A stretch of DNA of 64,000 bases from Weissella thailandensis (GCF_005405465.1 NZ_BJEC01000011.1:1-64000); one strand, 5' to 3'. Counted from the first letter of the stretch, positions 18,757 through 28,118 are shown. The notes: a model not told the origin generated them from the sequence alone. Program-made: numbers and translations.

Positions 18757-18963
18757 ATGCGTTTTGCAATTCAAATTGGTGCGAGTTTTATCGTTGTTAT
18801 TGTTTTTATTGGTTTTGTCTGGTTTGCAAAAATAGCAAATTGGCCAACATGGGTGATTGGTGTCGCCTTGTTTGTATTGTTTGTCCTATTCACGATTTTG
18901 ATAACAGTGTTATCATTAGCGCTGCAACCAAAAAATCAGGAGGATGAACATGAAAAAGATTAA
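18757..18963 (+). CDS. Small two-helix membrane protein, function unknown
   Basis: This 68-residue protein has two hydrophobic segments (about 5-24 and 30-55) and a charged, acidic tail. ATG 18757 with AGGTGA upstream is preferred over GTG 18745, which would overlap the HAD gene. The C-terminal end overlaps the CPBP protease gene, so the three genes form one operon. I do not recognise the family; the layout suggests a partner of the CPBP membrane protein. Confidence 0.65.
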   Translation: MRFAIQIGASFIVVIVFIGFVWFAKIANWPTWVIGVALFVLFVLFTILITVLSLALQPKNQEDEHEKD

Positions 18964-19678
18964 TCAAGTCGGCAGCTTGATAACTGGAATCATTTGGGTA
19001 GTTGTTGGGATTATTTTAGATTTTGTTATTCAGTTAGGTAGTACTTACAGTAAAGTGGGAATCGTAAATTGGCTAGGTGTTGATAAAAATCATCCCATTG
19101 GTATTGCGGTGATGTTAATTGTTGCCGCTATATTAACAGCGATAACAGTCTGGATATTATCTTATGCAGTCAAAAGAAAGGCTCCCAAGACAAGCTTACA
19201 CCCGTTTCGTGGAGACAAACTAGCTTGGGTTGGCTATGGTTATGCCATGATTCTTGGGGCTGGTATGGTAACAGTCGCCTTACAGTATGTTTTTTCTCAT
19301 CAAAAGATGACCGCTAGTAATCAAGTCGCACTAGAGGAAATGGCTAAAAAAGGGGGCGCAGCACTTGTTTTTGTTGTTGTCCTGGCCGTCTTTGTTGCAC
19401 CGTCGGTCGAAGAACTAATTTTTCGTGGCATAATTTTGAACTACTTTTTTAAAGAAGGACCTTGGTGGTTTAATGTTATTATTTCGGGTGTTTTATTTGG
19501 TTACTTCCACGTTTATCAAGATTTCCAAATTTTTGCTCTTATTCAATATTCATTAATGGGGATATCGTTGGCAGTTGTTTATAAGAAGACCAAGCAAATT
19601 CAGTATTCAATAGCTACACACATGTTGAACAATGGGATTGCCGCTCTTAGCTTAATTAGCATGGCATTTGGTTCATAA
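18950..19678 (+). CDS. CPBP family intramembrane metalloprotease
   Basis: This 242-residue CPBP (Abi/CAAX-protease-like) membrane protein has several membrane helices. Its catalytic motifs are EELIFRG (motif 1), FGYFHVYQDF (motif 2, with His) and the late HMLNNG His. AGGAGG at 18938-18943 is 6 bases before ATG 18950, which is favoured over ATG 18944. In lactic acid bacteria such proteins are often tied to bacteriocin immunity or processing, but no bacteriocin gene is evident nearby, so the substrate is unknown. Confidence 0.87.
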   Translation: MKKINQVGSLITGIIWVVVGIILDFVIQLGSTYSKVGIVNWLGVDKNHPIGIAVMLIVAAILTAITVWILSYAVKRKAPKTSLHPFRGDKLAWVGYGYAMILGAGMVTVALQYVFSHQKMTASNQVALEEMAKKGGAALVFVVVLAVFVAPSVEELIFRGIILNYFFKEGPWWFNVIISGVLFGYFHVYQDFQIFALIQYSLMGISLAVVYKKTKQIQYSIATHMLNNGIAALSLISMAFGS

Positions 19679-19770
19679 TAAAATAATTCGTATAACTATA
19701 TTTTTTAATCAATTTAGATTATGATTGATGTAGATATATTGCGAAGTACGATGTGAATGGGGGAAACATT

Positions 19771-20277
19771 ATGACTGAGTATTTACATGTGACGTTTGGC
19801 TCAAAGGATGTTCTACAAAATGTGCGAAATAATAATTTAGAACGTGGACTTCTACTGATGAGTGATGAGTCCGATCGGCAGAAGTATGAATTGCTGGAAA
19901 AAACAACTGATAAAAAGTCTGTGTTCGCTATGCCGGTAACTTATGAGATTCTTGCTAGCCATGGGGAGACTGATGAACTAAGAGGTTGGATGAATTTTAC
20001 TTTTATTAGGTTAAACGACTTAGAGCGAGACAATTTTATTCGGCGATATAAAGCCAGCAAGTTAGATATTGAGACACCTGGCTTTATCAGTTCATATATT
20101 TTACAAAAAACAACGAATGCGCATGAACTCGTTATTTTGTCGACATGGCGTTTAAAGGAAAATTGGTCTGATTGGCAAGAATCAACTGATTTTCCATTAC
20201 ATCGCTATGAGTATGCCCAATACAATTTATACAGAAAACAGCTTAGTTTTGCAGCCTTAGCAAAGCAAAAGCTATAA
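19771..20277 (+). CDS. ABM-domain protein (TRAP/HmoB-like)
   Basis: This 168-residue protein has a divergent N-terminal half and a C-terminal antibiotic-biosynthesis-monooxygenase-type ferredoxin fold (about 95-150: TPGFISSYILQKT, ELVILSTWRLKENWSDWQ). The two-part build resembles staphylococcal TRAP and Bacillus HmoB, a heme-degrading monooxygenase; whether heme is bound here is not clear. ATG 19771 follows GGGGGA; the GTG at 19753 has no ribosome site. It precedes tRNA-Leu. Confidence 0.7.
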   Translation: MTEYLHVTFGSKDVLQNVRNNNLERGLLLMSDESDRQKYELLEKTTDKKSVFAMPVTYEILASHGETDELRGWMNFTFIRLNDLERDNFIRRYKASKLDIETPGFISSYILQKTTNAHELVILSTWRLKENWSDWQESTDFPLHRYEYAQYNLYRKQLSFAALAKQKL

Positions 20278-20335
20278 AAATACTACCCAATGACATTGAT
20301 TTCTGTTATAGTTATCATTGTTATGTAATGGGTAT

Positions 20336-20419
20336 GCCGTCGTGGCGGAACTGGCAGACGCGCACCGTTCAGGTCGGTGTGAGATTTATCTCGTGCAGGT
20401 TCGATTCCTGTCGACGGCA
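20336..20419 (+). tRNA. tRNA-Leu (anticodon CAG)
   Basis: The acceptor strands GCCGTCG and CGACGGC pair, and the discriminator is A. The anticodon stem CACCG/CGGTG presents TTCAGGT with CAG at 20370-20372. A long variable arm and the T-arm GCAGG-TTCGATT-CCTGT complete a class II tRNA. No CCA is encoded. An extended -10 (TGT-TATAGT, hexamer 20307-20312) lies upstream. Confidence 0.95.
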
Positions 20420-20427
20420 TATAAATG

Positions 20428-20469
20428 GCTCTAAGAAACCTTTATTTATAGGTTTCTTGGAGCTTTTTT
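20428..20469 (+). terminator. Terminator after tRNA-Leu
   Basis: A 13-bp stem (20428-20440 with 20451-20463, one G-U pair) is followed by eight Ts. Confidence 0.9.
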
Positions 20470-20605
20470 TTGCATTTGTAGCACTCATGAATTTTTTATT
20501 TGATTCATAGATTTATTTACTCTTGTGAGCACATATATTTAAAAAACTATCGCTTCATACCTTGGTTTGGTAATATGGAGATAGTAAATAAACGGAGGAT
20601 ATCAC

Positions 20606-21076
20606 ATGGGATATAAGCACCTTGAAAAAGGATATAATATTTTTTTAGGCGTAGGCATGCTTATCTTAGGAATCATTATGTTTGGTTTCTTTGTGAAAGA
20701 TTTGTGGGTCTTATTGCAAATGATTTGGCAAGTTGATCTGCAAAAAAATTTCTATAGTATTGCACAATTAATTTTGGAAACCTTTCTATTCTTTGAGTTT
20801 GTCGTATTAACGCAAGAGTACTTTTTACAAAACCATATTTCATTGCAAAATTTCATGTATATTGGTGTAACGGCAATGTTACGTAATTTATTGGTTTATC
20901 ACGATGATACGATGGGGATACTGATTCAATCGGTCTCAATTGCCATTATGATACTTGTTCTAGTTATTTATCGCTGGTCACGACGTTACTTAGCAGATTT
21001 AGAACAAGAAGAGGCTAGGAAAGAAGCGATATTTGCTGAAGAACATCACAAACAAGAACTAGAGAATAAAAAATAG
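20606..21076 (+). CDS. PsiE-like phosphate-starvation-inducible membrane protein
   Basis: This 156-residue protein has four predicted membrane helices and a charged Glu/Lys-rich tail. The segment LETFLFFEFVVLTQEYF and the following TAMLRNLLVY match the PsiE family pattern. Function in the family is unknown. The -10 is TGG-TAATAT (hexamer 20571-20576), which lies inside an inverted repeat (20546-20585) that could be an operator. Confidence 0.75.
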   Translation: MGYKHLEKGYNIFLGVGMLILGIIMFGFFVKDLWVLLQMIWQVDLQKNFYSIAQLILETFLFFEFVVLTQEYFLQNHISLQNFMYIGVTAMLRNLLVYHDDTMGILIQSVSIAIMILVLVIYRWSRRYLADLEQEEARKEAIFAEEHHKQELENKK

Positions 21077-21156
21077 TCAATATGACAAAGTATGTATGCT
21101 GACGTACTTGACTGCCGCATGTTAACTAAAGTGAAAAATGGGTTGGGGGCACAGAA

Positions 21157-21933
21157 ATGTTTGATCTAAACAATATACCAAAACAATATTGGTACAAAAT
21201 AAGATGGGGCTTTTTCTGGGGGCTATTTATACTTGGTATGTTATTTAGTAACTATACAAATGCAGCAACCTGGCTCTTTATTGGTGGTATTACTGTATTA
21301 GGTGTATCAATCAAACAAATTTTTCGCTGGGTTTTACCGATTGCTTTTGTTTTGTTAATTATCGGTACGCCACAATTAGGATTGATGACGCAAGGAATAT
21401 TGGTGCTGACTGTCATCGGATTACGTGAATTATTAGTTATTCCACATGCAAACAATAAACGATTAAAACACCAGTCACGATTAAAAATTAATACGAATGA
21501 TTTAACACGGCGGGATGTGCGTGTTTTTAAACAAACGTTTAAACGATTGCGAGCATCTGCGGCGCATATTGAAGTTTTGTTGGCGGAAACAGTCGGACTA
21601 AGGCGCATTAACGTAGAAACAAAAGTCGTCACATATATTAATGCTACACTAGCGGAACTGGCAGCGAATCCTACCCAACTTACGGTAGTGGATGATTTTG
21701 CATACCGACGATTGCCTAACTTAGAACAATTGTTGGTAAGCTATGTAGAAATCGCACACCATGCGGTTATTAGTGATAACGATAAAAAGAAATTAAAAGA
21801 AGCGCGACAACTGATTAAGCAATTAGCAATTGCTGTCCATGACGATTATCGCTTGGTGATTCGTAAAGATGTGAATAATTTAAATGATCGGATGAGCACA
21901 ACGAAAGATACTCTGGGAGGCAATCATGATTGA
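21157..21933 (+). CDS. XpaC family protein (5-bromo-4-chloroindolyl phosphate hydrolysis)
   Basis: This 258-residue XpaC-like protein has four short membrane helices in the first 90 residues, then a cytosolic, mainly helical domain. The family is named after hydrolysis of a chromogenic phosphate but its real role is unknown. It is almost always next to telA, as here, and its last codons overlap the telA start by 8 bases. A GGTTGGGGG stretch upstream serves as ribosome site. Confidence 0.82.
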   Translation: MFDLNNIPKQYWYKIRWGFFWGLFILGMLFSNYTNAATWLFIGGITVLGVSIKQIFRWVLPIAFVLLIIGTPQLGLMTQGILVLTVIGLRELLVIPHANNKRLKHQSRLKINTNDLTRRDVRVFKQTFKRLRASAAHIEVLLAETVGLRRINVETKVVTYINATLAELAANPTQLTVVDDFAYRRLPNLEQLLVSYVEIAHHAVISDNDKKKLKEARQLIKQLAIAVHDDYRLVIRKDVNNLNDRMSTTKDTLGGNHD

Positions 21934-23038
21934 AGAACAACAATCAAAAAATGATGATATAGCAACTGATGAACATGACAGTGTCGGTGATTTAACGGCA
22001 CAGGAAAGGTCAGAGGCTTTGAAGTTAGCACAACAGCTTGATGTGGAACACATGGATTCAATTATTTCGTATGGTGCTGATACACAACAAAACTTAACCG
22101 ATTTTTCTCAGGGGGTACTAGACAAGGTGCAATCACAGGATGTTGGACCAATTGGTGATACACTCTCAGAATTAATGAGCAATTTGTCGCAAGCCAATCC
22201 ATCTGAATTAGCACCTGTTAAGCAGGGATTTTTTGCACGACTATTTAAAAATATGCAAAAATCCATCTATGAATTAACCGCAAAATATCAAAAAATTGGT
22301 GCTCAAGTTGATCAGGTAGCTGGGCAATTACAACATGATCAAGCAGAGTTAATGTCAGATAATCGTATGTTAGATGATTTGTATAGTGAAAACATGGCTT
22401 TTTTCCAGCAACTCAATGTCCATATTGTTGGTGCAGAGATGAAATTAACGGATATTGAAAAAAGAGAATTACCAACCGCACAAAAACGTGCCCAGGAATC
22501 AGATAATCAATTATTGGCGCAAAAAGTGCAAGATTTAGTGCAATTTCAACAACGACTTGAAAAACGTGTGCATGATTTAAAATTAACACGACAAATGACG
22601 CTGCAGCAGGCGCCTCAAATTAAATTGATTCAAACGACTAACCAGGTTCTGGCTGAAAAAATTCAAACGTCGATCAATACGTCTATTCCGCTTTGGAAAA
22701 ATCAGGTTACTATTGCGTTAACATTATTAAAGCAAAAGAAGGCTGTGACAGCGCAGCGTGCCGTATCTGATACGACGAATGAATTACTTAAGTCAAATTC
22801 AGATATGTTGCAGCAAAATACGATTGAGACGGCTAAGGAAAACGAACGTGGTGTTGTTGATATTGAAACGTTGCAACATACACAAGACCAATTGATTAAA
22901 ACAATTGAAGAAACCTTGACCATTCAAGAGGAAGGTCGGAAGAAACGTGTAGTAGCCGAACAACAAATGAAGGAAATGGAAGTAGAACTTAAAAAGAAAT
23001 TACTATCAATGGCAACAGAAGAAAATAATAAACAATAG
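21926..23038 (+). CDS. TelA-like toxic anion resistance protein
   Basis: This 370-residue TelA family protein is soluble, rich in Gln and predicted long helices. The family is linked with tellurite and cell-envelope stress resistance, and occurs with XpaC in Firmicutes. The segment SIPLWKNQVTIALTLLKQKK around 250-270 is typical of the family. The start overlaps xpaC, with AGGCAATC upstream. The biochemical activity is not known. Confidence 0.87.
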   Translation: MIEEQQSKNDDIATDEHDSVGDLTAQERSEALKLAQQLDVEHMDSIISYGADTQQNLTDFSQGVLDKVQSQDVGPIGDTLSELMSNLSQANPSELAPVKQGFFARLFKNMQKSIYELTAKYQKIGAQVDQVAGQLQHDQAELMSDNRMLDDLYSENMAFFQQLNVHIVGAEMKLTDIEKRELPTAQKRAQESDNQLLAQKVQDLVQFQQRLEKRVHDLKLTRQMTLQQAPQIKLIQTTNQVLAEKIQTSINTSIPLWKNQVTIALTLLKQKKAVTAQRAVSDTTNELLKSNSDMLQQNTIETAKENERGVVDIETLQHTQDQLIKTIEETLTIQEEGRKKRVVAEQQMKEMEVELKKKLLSMATEENNKQ

Positions 23039-23093
23039 TCATCCTGCTAAATGAGGTTTTTTTAATTTATTACAATTATTTGACAAAAAAGGG

Positions 23094-23122
23094 TTACATG
23101 TTTGGGGCAATACCGTTATAAT
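23094..23122 (+). promoter_or_regulatory. Promoter of spx
   Basis: TTACAT (23094-23099), 17 bases, TATAAT (23117-23122). A separate TTGACA at 23080-23085 is too far away to pair with this -10. Confidence 0.65.
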
Positions 23123-23185
23123 GGACACTATAAGGAACAGTAGTATGAATAGTCGTATCATTGTAGTGCCGAGAGGAGGCCCATT

Positions 23186-23584
23186 ATGGTAACGTTATAT
23201 ACATCACCAAGTTGTACCTCATGCCGAAAAGCGCGTGCATGGCTCGAGGAGAATGAGATTTCTTATCAAGAACGAAATATATTTAAAGAACCATTGACTC
23301 GAGAAGAGATTAAGAACATTTTGCGTATGACTGAAGATGGTACTGAAGAAATCATCTCAACAAGGTCAAAATTGTTTACAGAACTAGACATTAAATTAGA
23401 TGATATGTCATTAAGTTCATTAATTGATTTACTACATAGTCAGCCAGCGTTGTTGAAGCGTCCATTAATAATGGATGAAAAACGTATGCAGGTTGGTTAT
23501 AACGAAGATGAAATTCGGCGATTCTTGCCTCATGAAATGCGTCAGGCAGAGTTAGCACGGGTTACTGCTATGGTTGACCTATAG
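23186..23584 (+). CDS. spx: Spx redox-responsive transcription regulator
   Basis: This 132-residue ArsC/Spx family protein binds the RNA polymerase alpha C-terminal domain and redirects transcription in thiol stress. The redox CxxC switch is C10-T-S-C13. A KRPLIMD segment holds the RP motif near 92, and the EEIISTRS region fits Spx rather than arsenate reductase. Strong AGAGGAGG ribosome site. Followed by a terminator, then mecA, which encodes the adaptor class that works with the same Clp proteolysis network. Confidence 0.93.
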   Translation: MVTLYTSPSCTSCRKARAWLEENEISYQERNIFKEPLTREEIKNILRMTEDGTEEIISTRSKLFTELDIKLDDMSLSSLIDLLHSQPALLKRPLIMDEKRMQVGYNEDEIRRFLPHEMRQAELARVTAMVDL

Positions 23585-23616
23585 TGGCTGTCTTTTTATG
23601 AAAATAGTTTATTATG

Positions 23617-23650
23617 AAGTTGATGTTCTGTTGTGACATCAACTTTTTTG
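23617..23650 (+). terminator. Terminator after spx
   Basis: The stem AAGTTGATGT / ACATCAACTT is followed by Ts. Confidence 0.85.
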
Positions 23651-23660
23651 TATAATGTAT

Positions 23661-23690
23661 TCGACTAACAAACTAAGAATTTGTTATAAT
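23661..23690 (+). promoter_or_regulatory. Promoter of mecA
   Basis: TCGACT (23661-23666), 18 bases, then TATAAT (23685-23690) with a TGT extension. Confidence 0.6.
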
Positions 23691-23742
23691 GTATTATTGA
23701 AACGATTTCTCATGATTGAATGAGAAGAAAGGGGTGCCCATT

Positions 23743-24513
23743 ATGGAAATGGAACGAATAAATGATGATACCATTCGCGTTGTTGTCACAAATGACGATT
23801 TAGCGGAGCGTAGTATTTCAATTGTTGATTTGCTGGGCAACCAAGATGAAATTGAAGAGTTCTTCTATAATATTCTAGAAGAGGTCGATGTCGATGGCGA
23901 TTTCGAAGATAATGAAGCAGTCACCTTCCAAGTATTACCAAATCGAAATGGGTTAGAACTATTTATTTCTAAGAATATCGATGATAAGTCAATGATGGAA
24001 GGAATGCTAAATTCCGTATTAGGTAAGCGGGATACCGGTGAGGCTAATGATGACGTTTCTGATGATCTATTAGACAAATTATTAGCTAGTGATAGTATGG
24101 ATAATCAGAACAAGCCAGAACAACCCGTTATTAAACAGCCCGAGGTAAAAGATGTGACAACGTCAGATAAGCAGAACCATTTAGTTGATAAGTTGTTGGA
24201 CTCAGACAATGTTGCTGACCAAGAACTAGTACTGCAATTTGATGACTTTGAAAACATTATTCAGTTTTCGTTAATTATGCAGAAACAGGATTTTGCTTTT
24301 AGTACAGAGTTGGTCAAATACCATGGCAAGTTTTATTATATCTTGGGAGTCGATGGCCAAGCCCTGCAAGATAATTATGATATGAAAGACTTAACAGCTG
24401 TTGCTCGTGAATTTGCTAAGGTAGCAGAGGTATCGGCGGAAGTTTTGATAGAACATGGTCAAGTTATTTTTGCAAATGATGCACTTGAACAAGTGCTAAC
24501 TTACTTTAATTAA
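23743..24513 (+). CDS. mecA: Adaptor protein MecA
   Basis: This 256-residue adaptor feeds substrates such as ComK- or ComX-type regulators to ClpC. The conserved N-terminal domain (MERINDDTIRVVVTNDDLAE, then GNQDEIEEFFYNILEEV) binds targets. A variable acidic linker (about 95-160) leads to the C-terminal ClpC-binding domain (about 165-256). ATG 23743 follows AAAGGGGTG and is preferred; an upstream in-frame codon at 23716 lacks support. Between spx and coiA, as in Bacillus. Confidence 0.94.
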   Translation: MEMERINDDTIRVVVTNDDLAERSISIVDLLGNQDEIEEFFYNILEEVDVDGDFEDNEAVTFQVLPNRNGLELFISKNIDDKSMMEGMLNSVLGKRDTGEANDDVSDDLLDKLLASDSMDNQNKPEQPVIKQPEVKDVTTSDKQNHLVDKLLDSDNVADQELVLQFDDFENIIQFSLIMQKQDFAFSTELVKYHGKFYYILGVDGQALQDNYDMKDLTAVAREFAKVAEVSAEVLIEHGQVIFANDALEQVLTYFN

Positions 24514-24534
24514 AAAATAAATGCACTGGGACAG

Positions 24535-24567
24535 AGTAATCTGTCTCAGTTTTTTTGTAAAACAGAC
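24535..24567 (+). terminator. Terminator after mecA (GGGACA-type hairpin)
   Basis: The stem ACTGGGACAGA / TCTGTCTCAGT is followed by seven Ts. It belongs to the same GGGACA...TGTTCC hairpin style seen at 41061, 45607, 54605 and 61694, without their long tail. Confidence 0.88.
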
Positions 24568-24601
24568 ATCAACGTACGTCTATTATTACGGAGGTTGGTG
24601 A

Positions 24602-25621
24602 ATGTTTATTGCTAAGAATACAACGACAATGGCGTATATTGATGCTAATTCAGCAAATGTAATAGATAAATACGAATGTCCAGGTTGTGGTGAACCAGTT
24701 CATTTAAAAAAAGGGAACATAAAAATAGCTCACTATGCGCATAAGCAATTTGGACAATGCCATGTGAGTACTGAAGGTGAATCGGCTACGCATCTTCAAG
24801 GAAAGCTGGCTTTGTTTCAATATTTTAATGATAGGTATGATGAAGTTAAATTGGAGCCATGGCTCAGTGAAATCAAACAACGTCCTGACTTAATGGTAAG
24901 AAAAGGGACTACTTGGACCGTCATTGAGTTTCAATGTGCGCCAATTACAATTGAAAGTATTCGGGAGCGAATGGCTGGTTATCGGCAGTTACAGCTGCAA
25001 GTTATTTGGATTTTGGGAGAACCCTATCAGAAAAAGCGAATACAGTCATCAACAATGGCGAAATTTGCCACTTTACATCGTAAAGAATTAAAAATATTTT
25101 TCTGGCATGCTCAGGAGGGGATTTATTACAAGGCATGGTGGCAAATTGATCATAGAAAACCTGTTAACCGGCATAAAAAAGTTGATAATCAAGTACAGCA
25201 ACTGTTTAAAATACAACAAGCAATTATACAGGCAAGACCACAAGTTTGCGCAATACAAAAACAACTCTATGCACAGAATAGGAACGTTGTCGGTATACCT
25301 TGGATTTGCCATCCAGCTTATTCATTACCAGGGGGACTTAAGATACCGCAATGGCAGGTAACTGTACGAATCATTATGTTATTAGAGCATAAACCAATTA
25401 CCATAGATGCGATGTATCAACATTTATTTGCACAAGAATGGCACGAATTCGGTTGTTTAAAATTGGCAGATGTACAAAAGTTATGGCTTGAATGTTTTTT
25501 AAACGATGCTATTAAGTTGGAAAAAATTCAATTTATAAATAGTCGATTTCAATTGGCAGGTACCGTCAGTTGGTTTGATAATTACCATGATAAATTAAAG
25601 GCATTTCAGGAAAATAGATAA
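24602..25621 (+). CDS. coiA: Competence protein CoiA
   Basis: This 339-residue CoiA family protein promotes recombination of incoming DNA with RecA during transformation. The N-terminal zinc-ribbon-like part has CPGCGEPV and the following His/Cys region. A restriction-nuclease-like fold follows, with KQRPDLMV and VIEFQCAPI giving the D-(x)n-E-x-Q active site near 99-118. It is intact, so at least part of the competence machinery is kept. GGAGG precedes the ATG. I saw no clear com-box. Confidence 0.9.
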   Translation: MFIAKNTTTMAYIDANSANVIDKYECPGCGEPVHLKKGNIKIAHYAHKQFGQCHVSTEGESATHLQGKLALFQYFNDRYDEVKLEPWLSEIKQRPDLMVRKGTTWTVIEFQCAPITIESIRERMAGYRQLQLQVIWILGEPYQKKRIQSSTMAKFATLHRKELKIFFWHAQEGIYYKAWWQIDHRKPVNRHKKVDNQVQQLFKIQQAIIQARPQVCAIQKQLYAQNRNVVGIPWICHPAYSLPGGLKIPQWQVTVRIIMLLEHKPITIDAMYQHLFAQEWHEFGCLKLADVQKLWLECFLNDAIKLEKIQFINSRFQLAGTVSWFDNYHDKLKAFQENR

Positions 25622-25681
25622 AAAATTGAAGAGAAAAGTATATTGAACGTTAGAACTCACTCTGAAGAGATAGGTAAACTA

Positions 25682-25690
25682 TGGTAGAAT
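25682..25690 (+). promoter_or_regulatory. Extended -10 promoter of pepF
   Basis: TGG followed by TAGAAT (25685-25690), 34 bases before the pepF start, with a poor -35. Confidence 0.5.
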
Positions 25691-25723
25691 GAAAGTTATA
25701 TTAGACTGAAATGAGGGAAAACA

Positions 25724-27538
25724 ATGGCTAAAGAATTACCTTTACGTGAAGATTTACCAGAGTCTGCGACATGGGATTTGAGTACGATCTTCCAAAGTGA
25801 TGAAGACTGGCAAGATACCTATAATGAAGTAGCGGAGCGTCTTGATACGGCAGAATTTTTTGCTGCTAATGCAACGCAATCGGGAACCGCGTTATATAAT
25901 GCATTGCAGTATGGGTTAGGATTGATGCGTGATTTAGAAAAGCTATATGTGTACGCTTCAATGAAATCTGACCAGGACACAGCTAATGGATTCTACCAAG
26001 GCTTAAGTAACAAAGCTGAAAGCTTGGCCGCCAAAGTTTCTGCAGCCATTTCATTCTTTGATCCAGCAGTGTTGTCACTATCGTCAGACCAATTGGCCGA
26101 CTATTTTGCAGCTGAGCCACGTTTGAATGATTATAAACACTATTTTGACGATATTTTGACGCAAAAAGGACATGTTCTGCCTGAAAATGAAGAGAAATTA
26201 TTGGCCGCTGCTGGGGATGTATTTGGCGCTCCAGAACGTGCTTTTGGTATGTTAGATAACGCTGATATCCAATTTGACGCTGTGGAGAATGATGAAGGTG
26301 AATTAGAAACACTATCAGATGGTGTGTATTCACGACTTCTAGAATCTGTTAATCCCGATGTACGTAGAAATGCCTTTAAAACGTTCTACGCATCTTATAT
26401 GGCACTAGATAATACGTTTGCCTCATTAATTGGTAGCCATGTTAAGGGACACAACTACCTAGCAAGGGTTCATCATTATGATTCAGCTCGTCAAGCGGCC
26501 TTAGCTGCTGATAATGTTCCTGAAACAGTTTATGATACGTTAGTTACTGAAGTAAATAAGGCGTTGCCATTATTGCATCGTTACATGAAGTTACGTAAAC
26601 GTTTGTTAAAGCTATCAGAATTACACTCTTATGACCTTTATACACCTATTCTCGGTGAGCCGGATTATGAGATTGACTATCCTCGTGCACAAGCTGAAGC
26701 ATTAAAGGCATTAGCACCTTTGGGTGAGGATTATCTGGCTATTGTACAAAAGGCCTTTGATAGTCGTTGGATTGATGTTATTGAAAACAAAGGTAAACGA
26801 TCAGGTGCTTACTCAGGTGGTTCTTACGATACCAATCCATTTATCTTACTAAACTGGGTAGATAATTTGAATAATTTGAGTACATTGGTACACGAAATGG
26901 GACACACCGTCCATTCATATTTGACGAGGACAAATCAACCATATCAATATGGTGATTACCCAATCTTTCTTGCCGAGATTGCCTCAACAACCAATGAAAA
27001 TTTGTTGACTGATTACCTGTTACATACGATTACTGATAAGAAATTAAAAGCTTACGTATTAAATCAATACTTGGATGGTGTCAAAGGTACTCTGTTCCGA
27101 CAAACACAATTTGCTGAATTTGAACAATGGATGCATGAAACTGACGCTGCAGGGACACCGTTAACGGCTGAAGTACTTAATGATGCTTATGCCGAATTGA
27201 ATCAACGGTACTATGGCCCCGCTTTAACTGTAGATGAAGAAATTGCGCATGAGTGGGAGCGCATTCCGCACTTTTACTATAATTATTATGTTTTCCAGTA
27301 CAGTACTGGTTTTGCGGCAGCAACGGCTTTGGCAGATAAAATCTTACATGAAGGTCAACCGGCAGTTGATGCATATAAAGAATATCTTAAGGCAGGTGCG
27401 TCAGCCTTCCCAATCGATGTTATGAAAAAAGCAGGTGTCGATATGACGAAACCAGATTACCTACAAGAAACTTTCAAAGTATTTGAAAATCGTTTGAATG
27501 AATTTGAGCAGTTGGTAGAAGAGCTAGATTTCGAATAA
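25724..27538 (+). CDS. pepF: Oligoendopeptidase F
   Basis: This 604-residue M3B zinc metallopeptidase of the cytosol cleaves peptides of about 7-17 residues. The zinc motif is HEMGH (about 390-394), with the third ligand Glu in FLAEIASTTNE downstream. It has the usual all-helical fold and length. GAGGGAAAAC precedes the ATG. The order spx-mecA-coiA-pepF matches other Firmicutes. Role: peptide turnover during growth on protein. Confidence 0.96.
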   Translation: MAKELPLREDLPESATWDLSTIFQSDEDWQDTYNEVAERLDTAEFFAANATQSGTALYNALQYGLGLMRDLEKLYVYASMKSDQDTANGFYQGLSNKAESLAAKVSAAISFFDPAVLSLSSDQLADYFAAEPRLNDYKHYFDDILTQKGHVLPENEEKLLAAAGDVFGAPERAFGMLDNADIQFDAVENDEGELETLSDGVYSRLLESVNPDVRRNAFKTFYASYMALDNTFASLIGSHVKGHNYLARVHHYDSARQAALAADNVPETVYDTLVTEVNKALPLLHRYMKLRKRLLKLSELHSYDLYTPILGEPDYEIDYPRAQAEALKALAPLGEDYLAIVQKAFDSRWIDVIENKGKRSGAYSGGSYDTNPFILLNWVDNLNNLSTLVHEMGHTVHSYLTRTNQPYQYGDYPIFLAEIASTTNENLLTDYLLHTITDKKLKAYVLNQYLDGVKGTLFRQTQFAEFEQWMHETDAAGTPLTAEVLNDAYAELNQRYYGPALTVDEEIAHEWERIPHFYYNYYVFQYSTGFAAATALADKILHEGQPAVDAYKEYLKAGASAFPIDVMKKAGVDMTKPDYLQETFKVFENRLNEFEQLVEELDFE

Positions 27539-27622
27539 GCAAAGGTCTGGTGATTGATAGAAAATAATGGTGATATGGTTATCATATCTGGTGGTATACA
27601 TTTACCTATAAAAGTCTTACAA

Positions 27623-27651
27623 TTGCCAGCAAGCACATAAAACGTTAGAAT
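27623..27651 (+). promoter_or_regulatory. Promoter of the ytxG-ytxH-like operon
   Basis: TTGCCA (27623-27628), 17 bases, TAGAAT (27646-27651); about 30 bases before the gene. Confidence 0.7.
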
Positions 27652-27684
27652 AGTGGATATACACAGGATGCTAGGAGGGAAAAT

Positions 27685-28083
27685 ATGACAGGTGGACAAA
27701 TTGCTTTAATAATTTTAGCTGTAGCCGTACTATTATTAGTTCTATTTATTGGACTTTTCTTGGTGAAGTTAACGCAAACATTAGGTGTTGTCACGAAGGA
27801 TGTTGATATTATTGCACGCGAGGCTAATGATATATTAGCTAATGTAGATGTATTGTTAAATGACGTAAATGGCAAGGTGGCGACAGTTGATCCTGCCTTC
27901 CAAGCAATTGCTGACTTGGGGACTTCAGTATCAGAATTGAACGATGCAACACATAACTTAACTGATAAAGTAAAATCATCATCTGGTTCAAATAAAACGA
28001 AAGTAGCGTCAGCAGTGTTTGCTGCTAACGCGGCACGCAAGAATCGTAAGAGTGCCAAAAAAGCTGCGGCTGCGGAAAAGTAG
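27685..28083 (+). CDS. DUF948 (YtxG-like) membrane protein
   Basis: This 132-residue protein has one N-terminal membrane helix (about 5-27) and a helical tail with heptad-like spacing of hydrophobic residues, then an Ala/Lys-rich end. It matches DUF948, the YtxG group. In Bacillus, ytxG-ytxH lie near ccpA and belong to general stress genes; the same neighbourhood is kept here. AGGAGGG ribosome site. Molecular role unknown. Confidence 0.85.
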   Translation: MTGGQIALIILAVAVLLLVLFIGLFLVKLTQTLGVVTKDVDIIAREANDILANVDVLLNDVNGKVATVDPAFQAIADLGTSVSELNDATHNLTDKVKSSSGSNKTKVASAVFAANAARKNRKSAKKAAAAEK

Positions 28084-28118
28084 TCATTAGTTAATAAAAC
28101 AAAACGGAGGATACGTTC

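Noticed and set aside
20328-20510. Short plus-strand frame over the tRNA-Leu
   Set aside because: It reads through the tRNA and its terminator.
24560-24601. Possible competence (com-box) promoter before coiA
   Set aside because: TACGTCTA is only a loose match to known com-boxes and has no supporting spacing.
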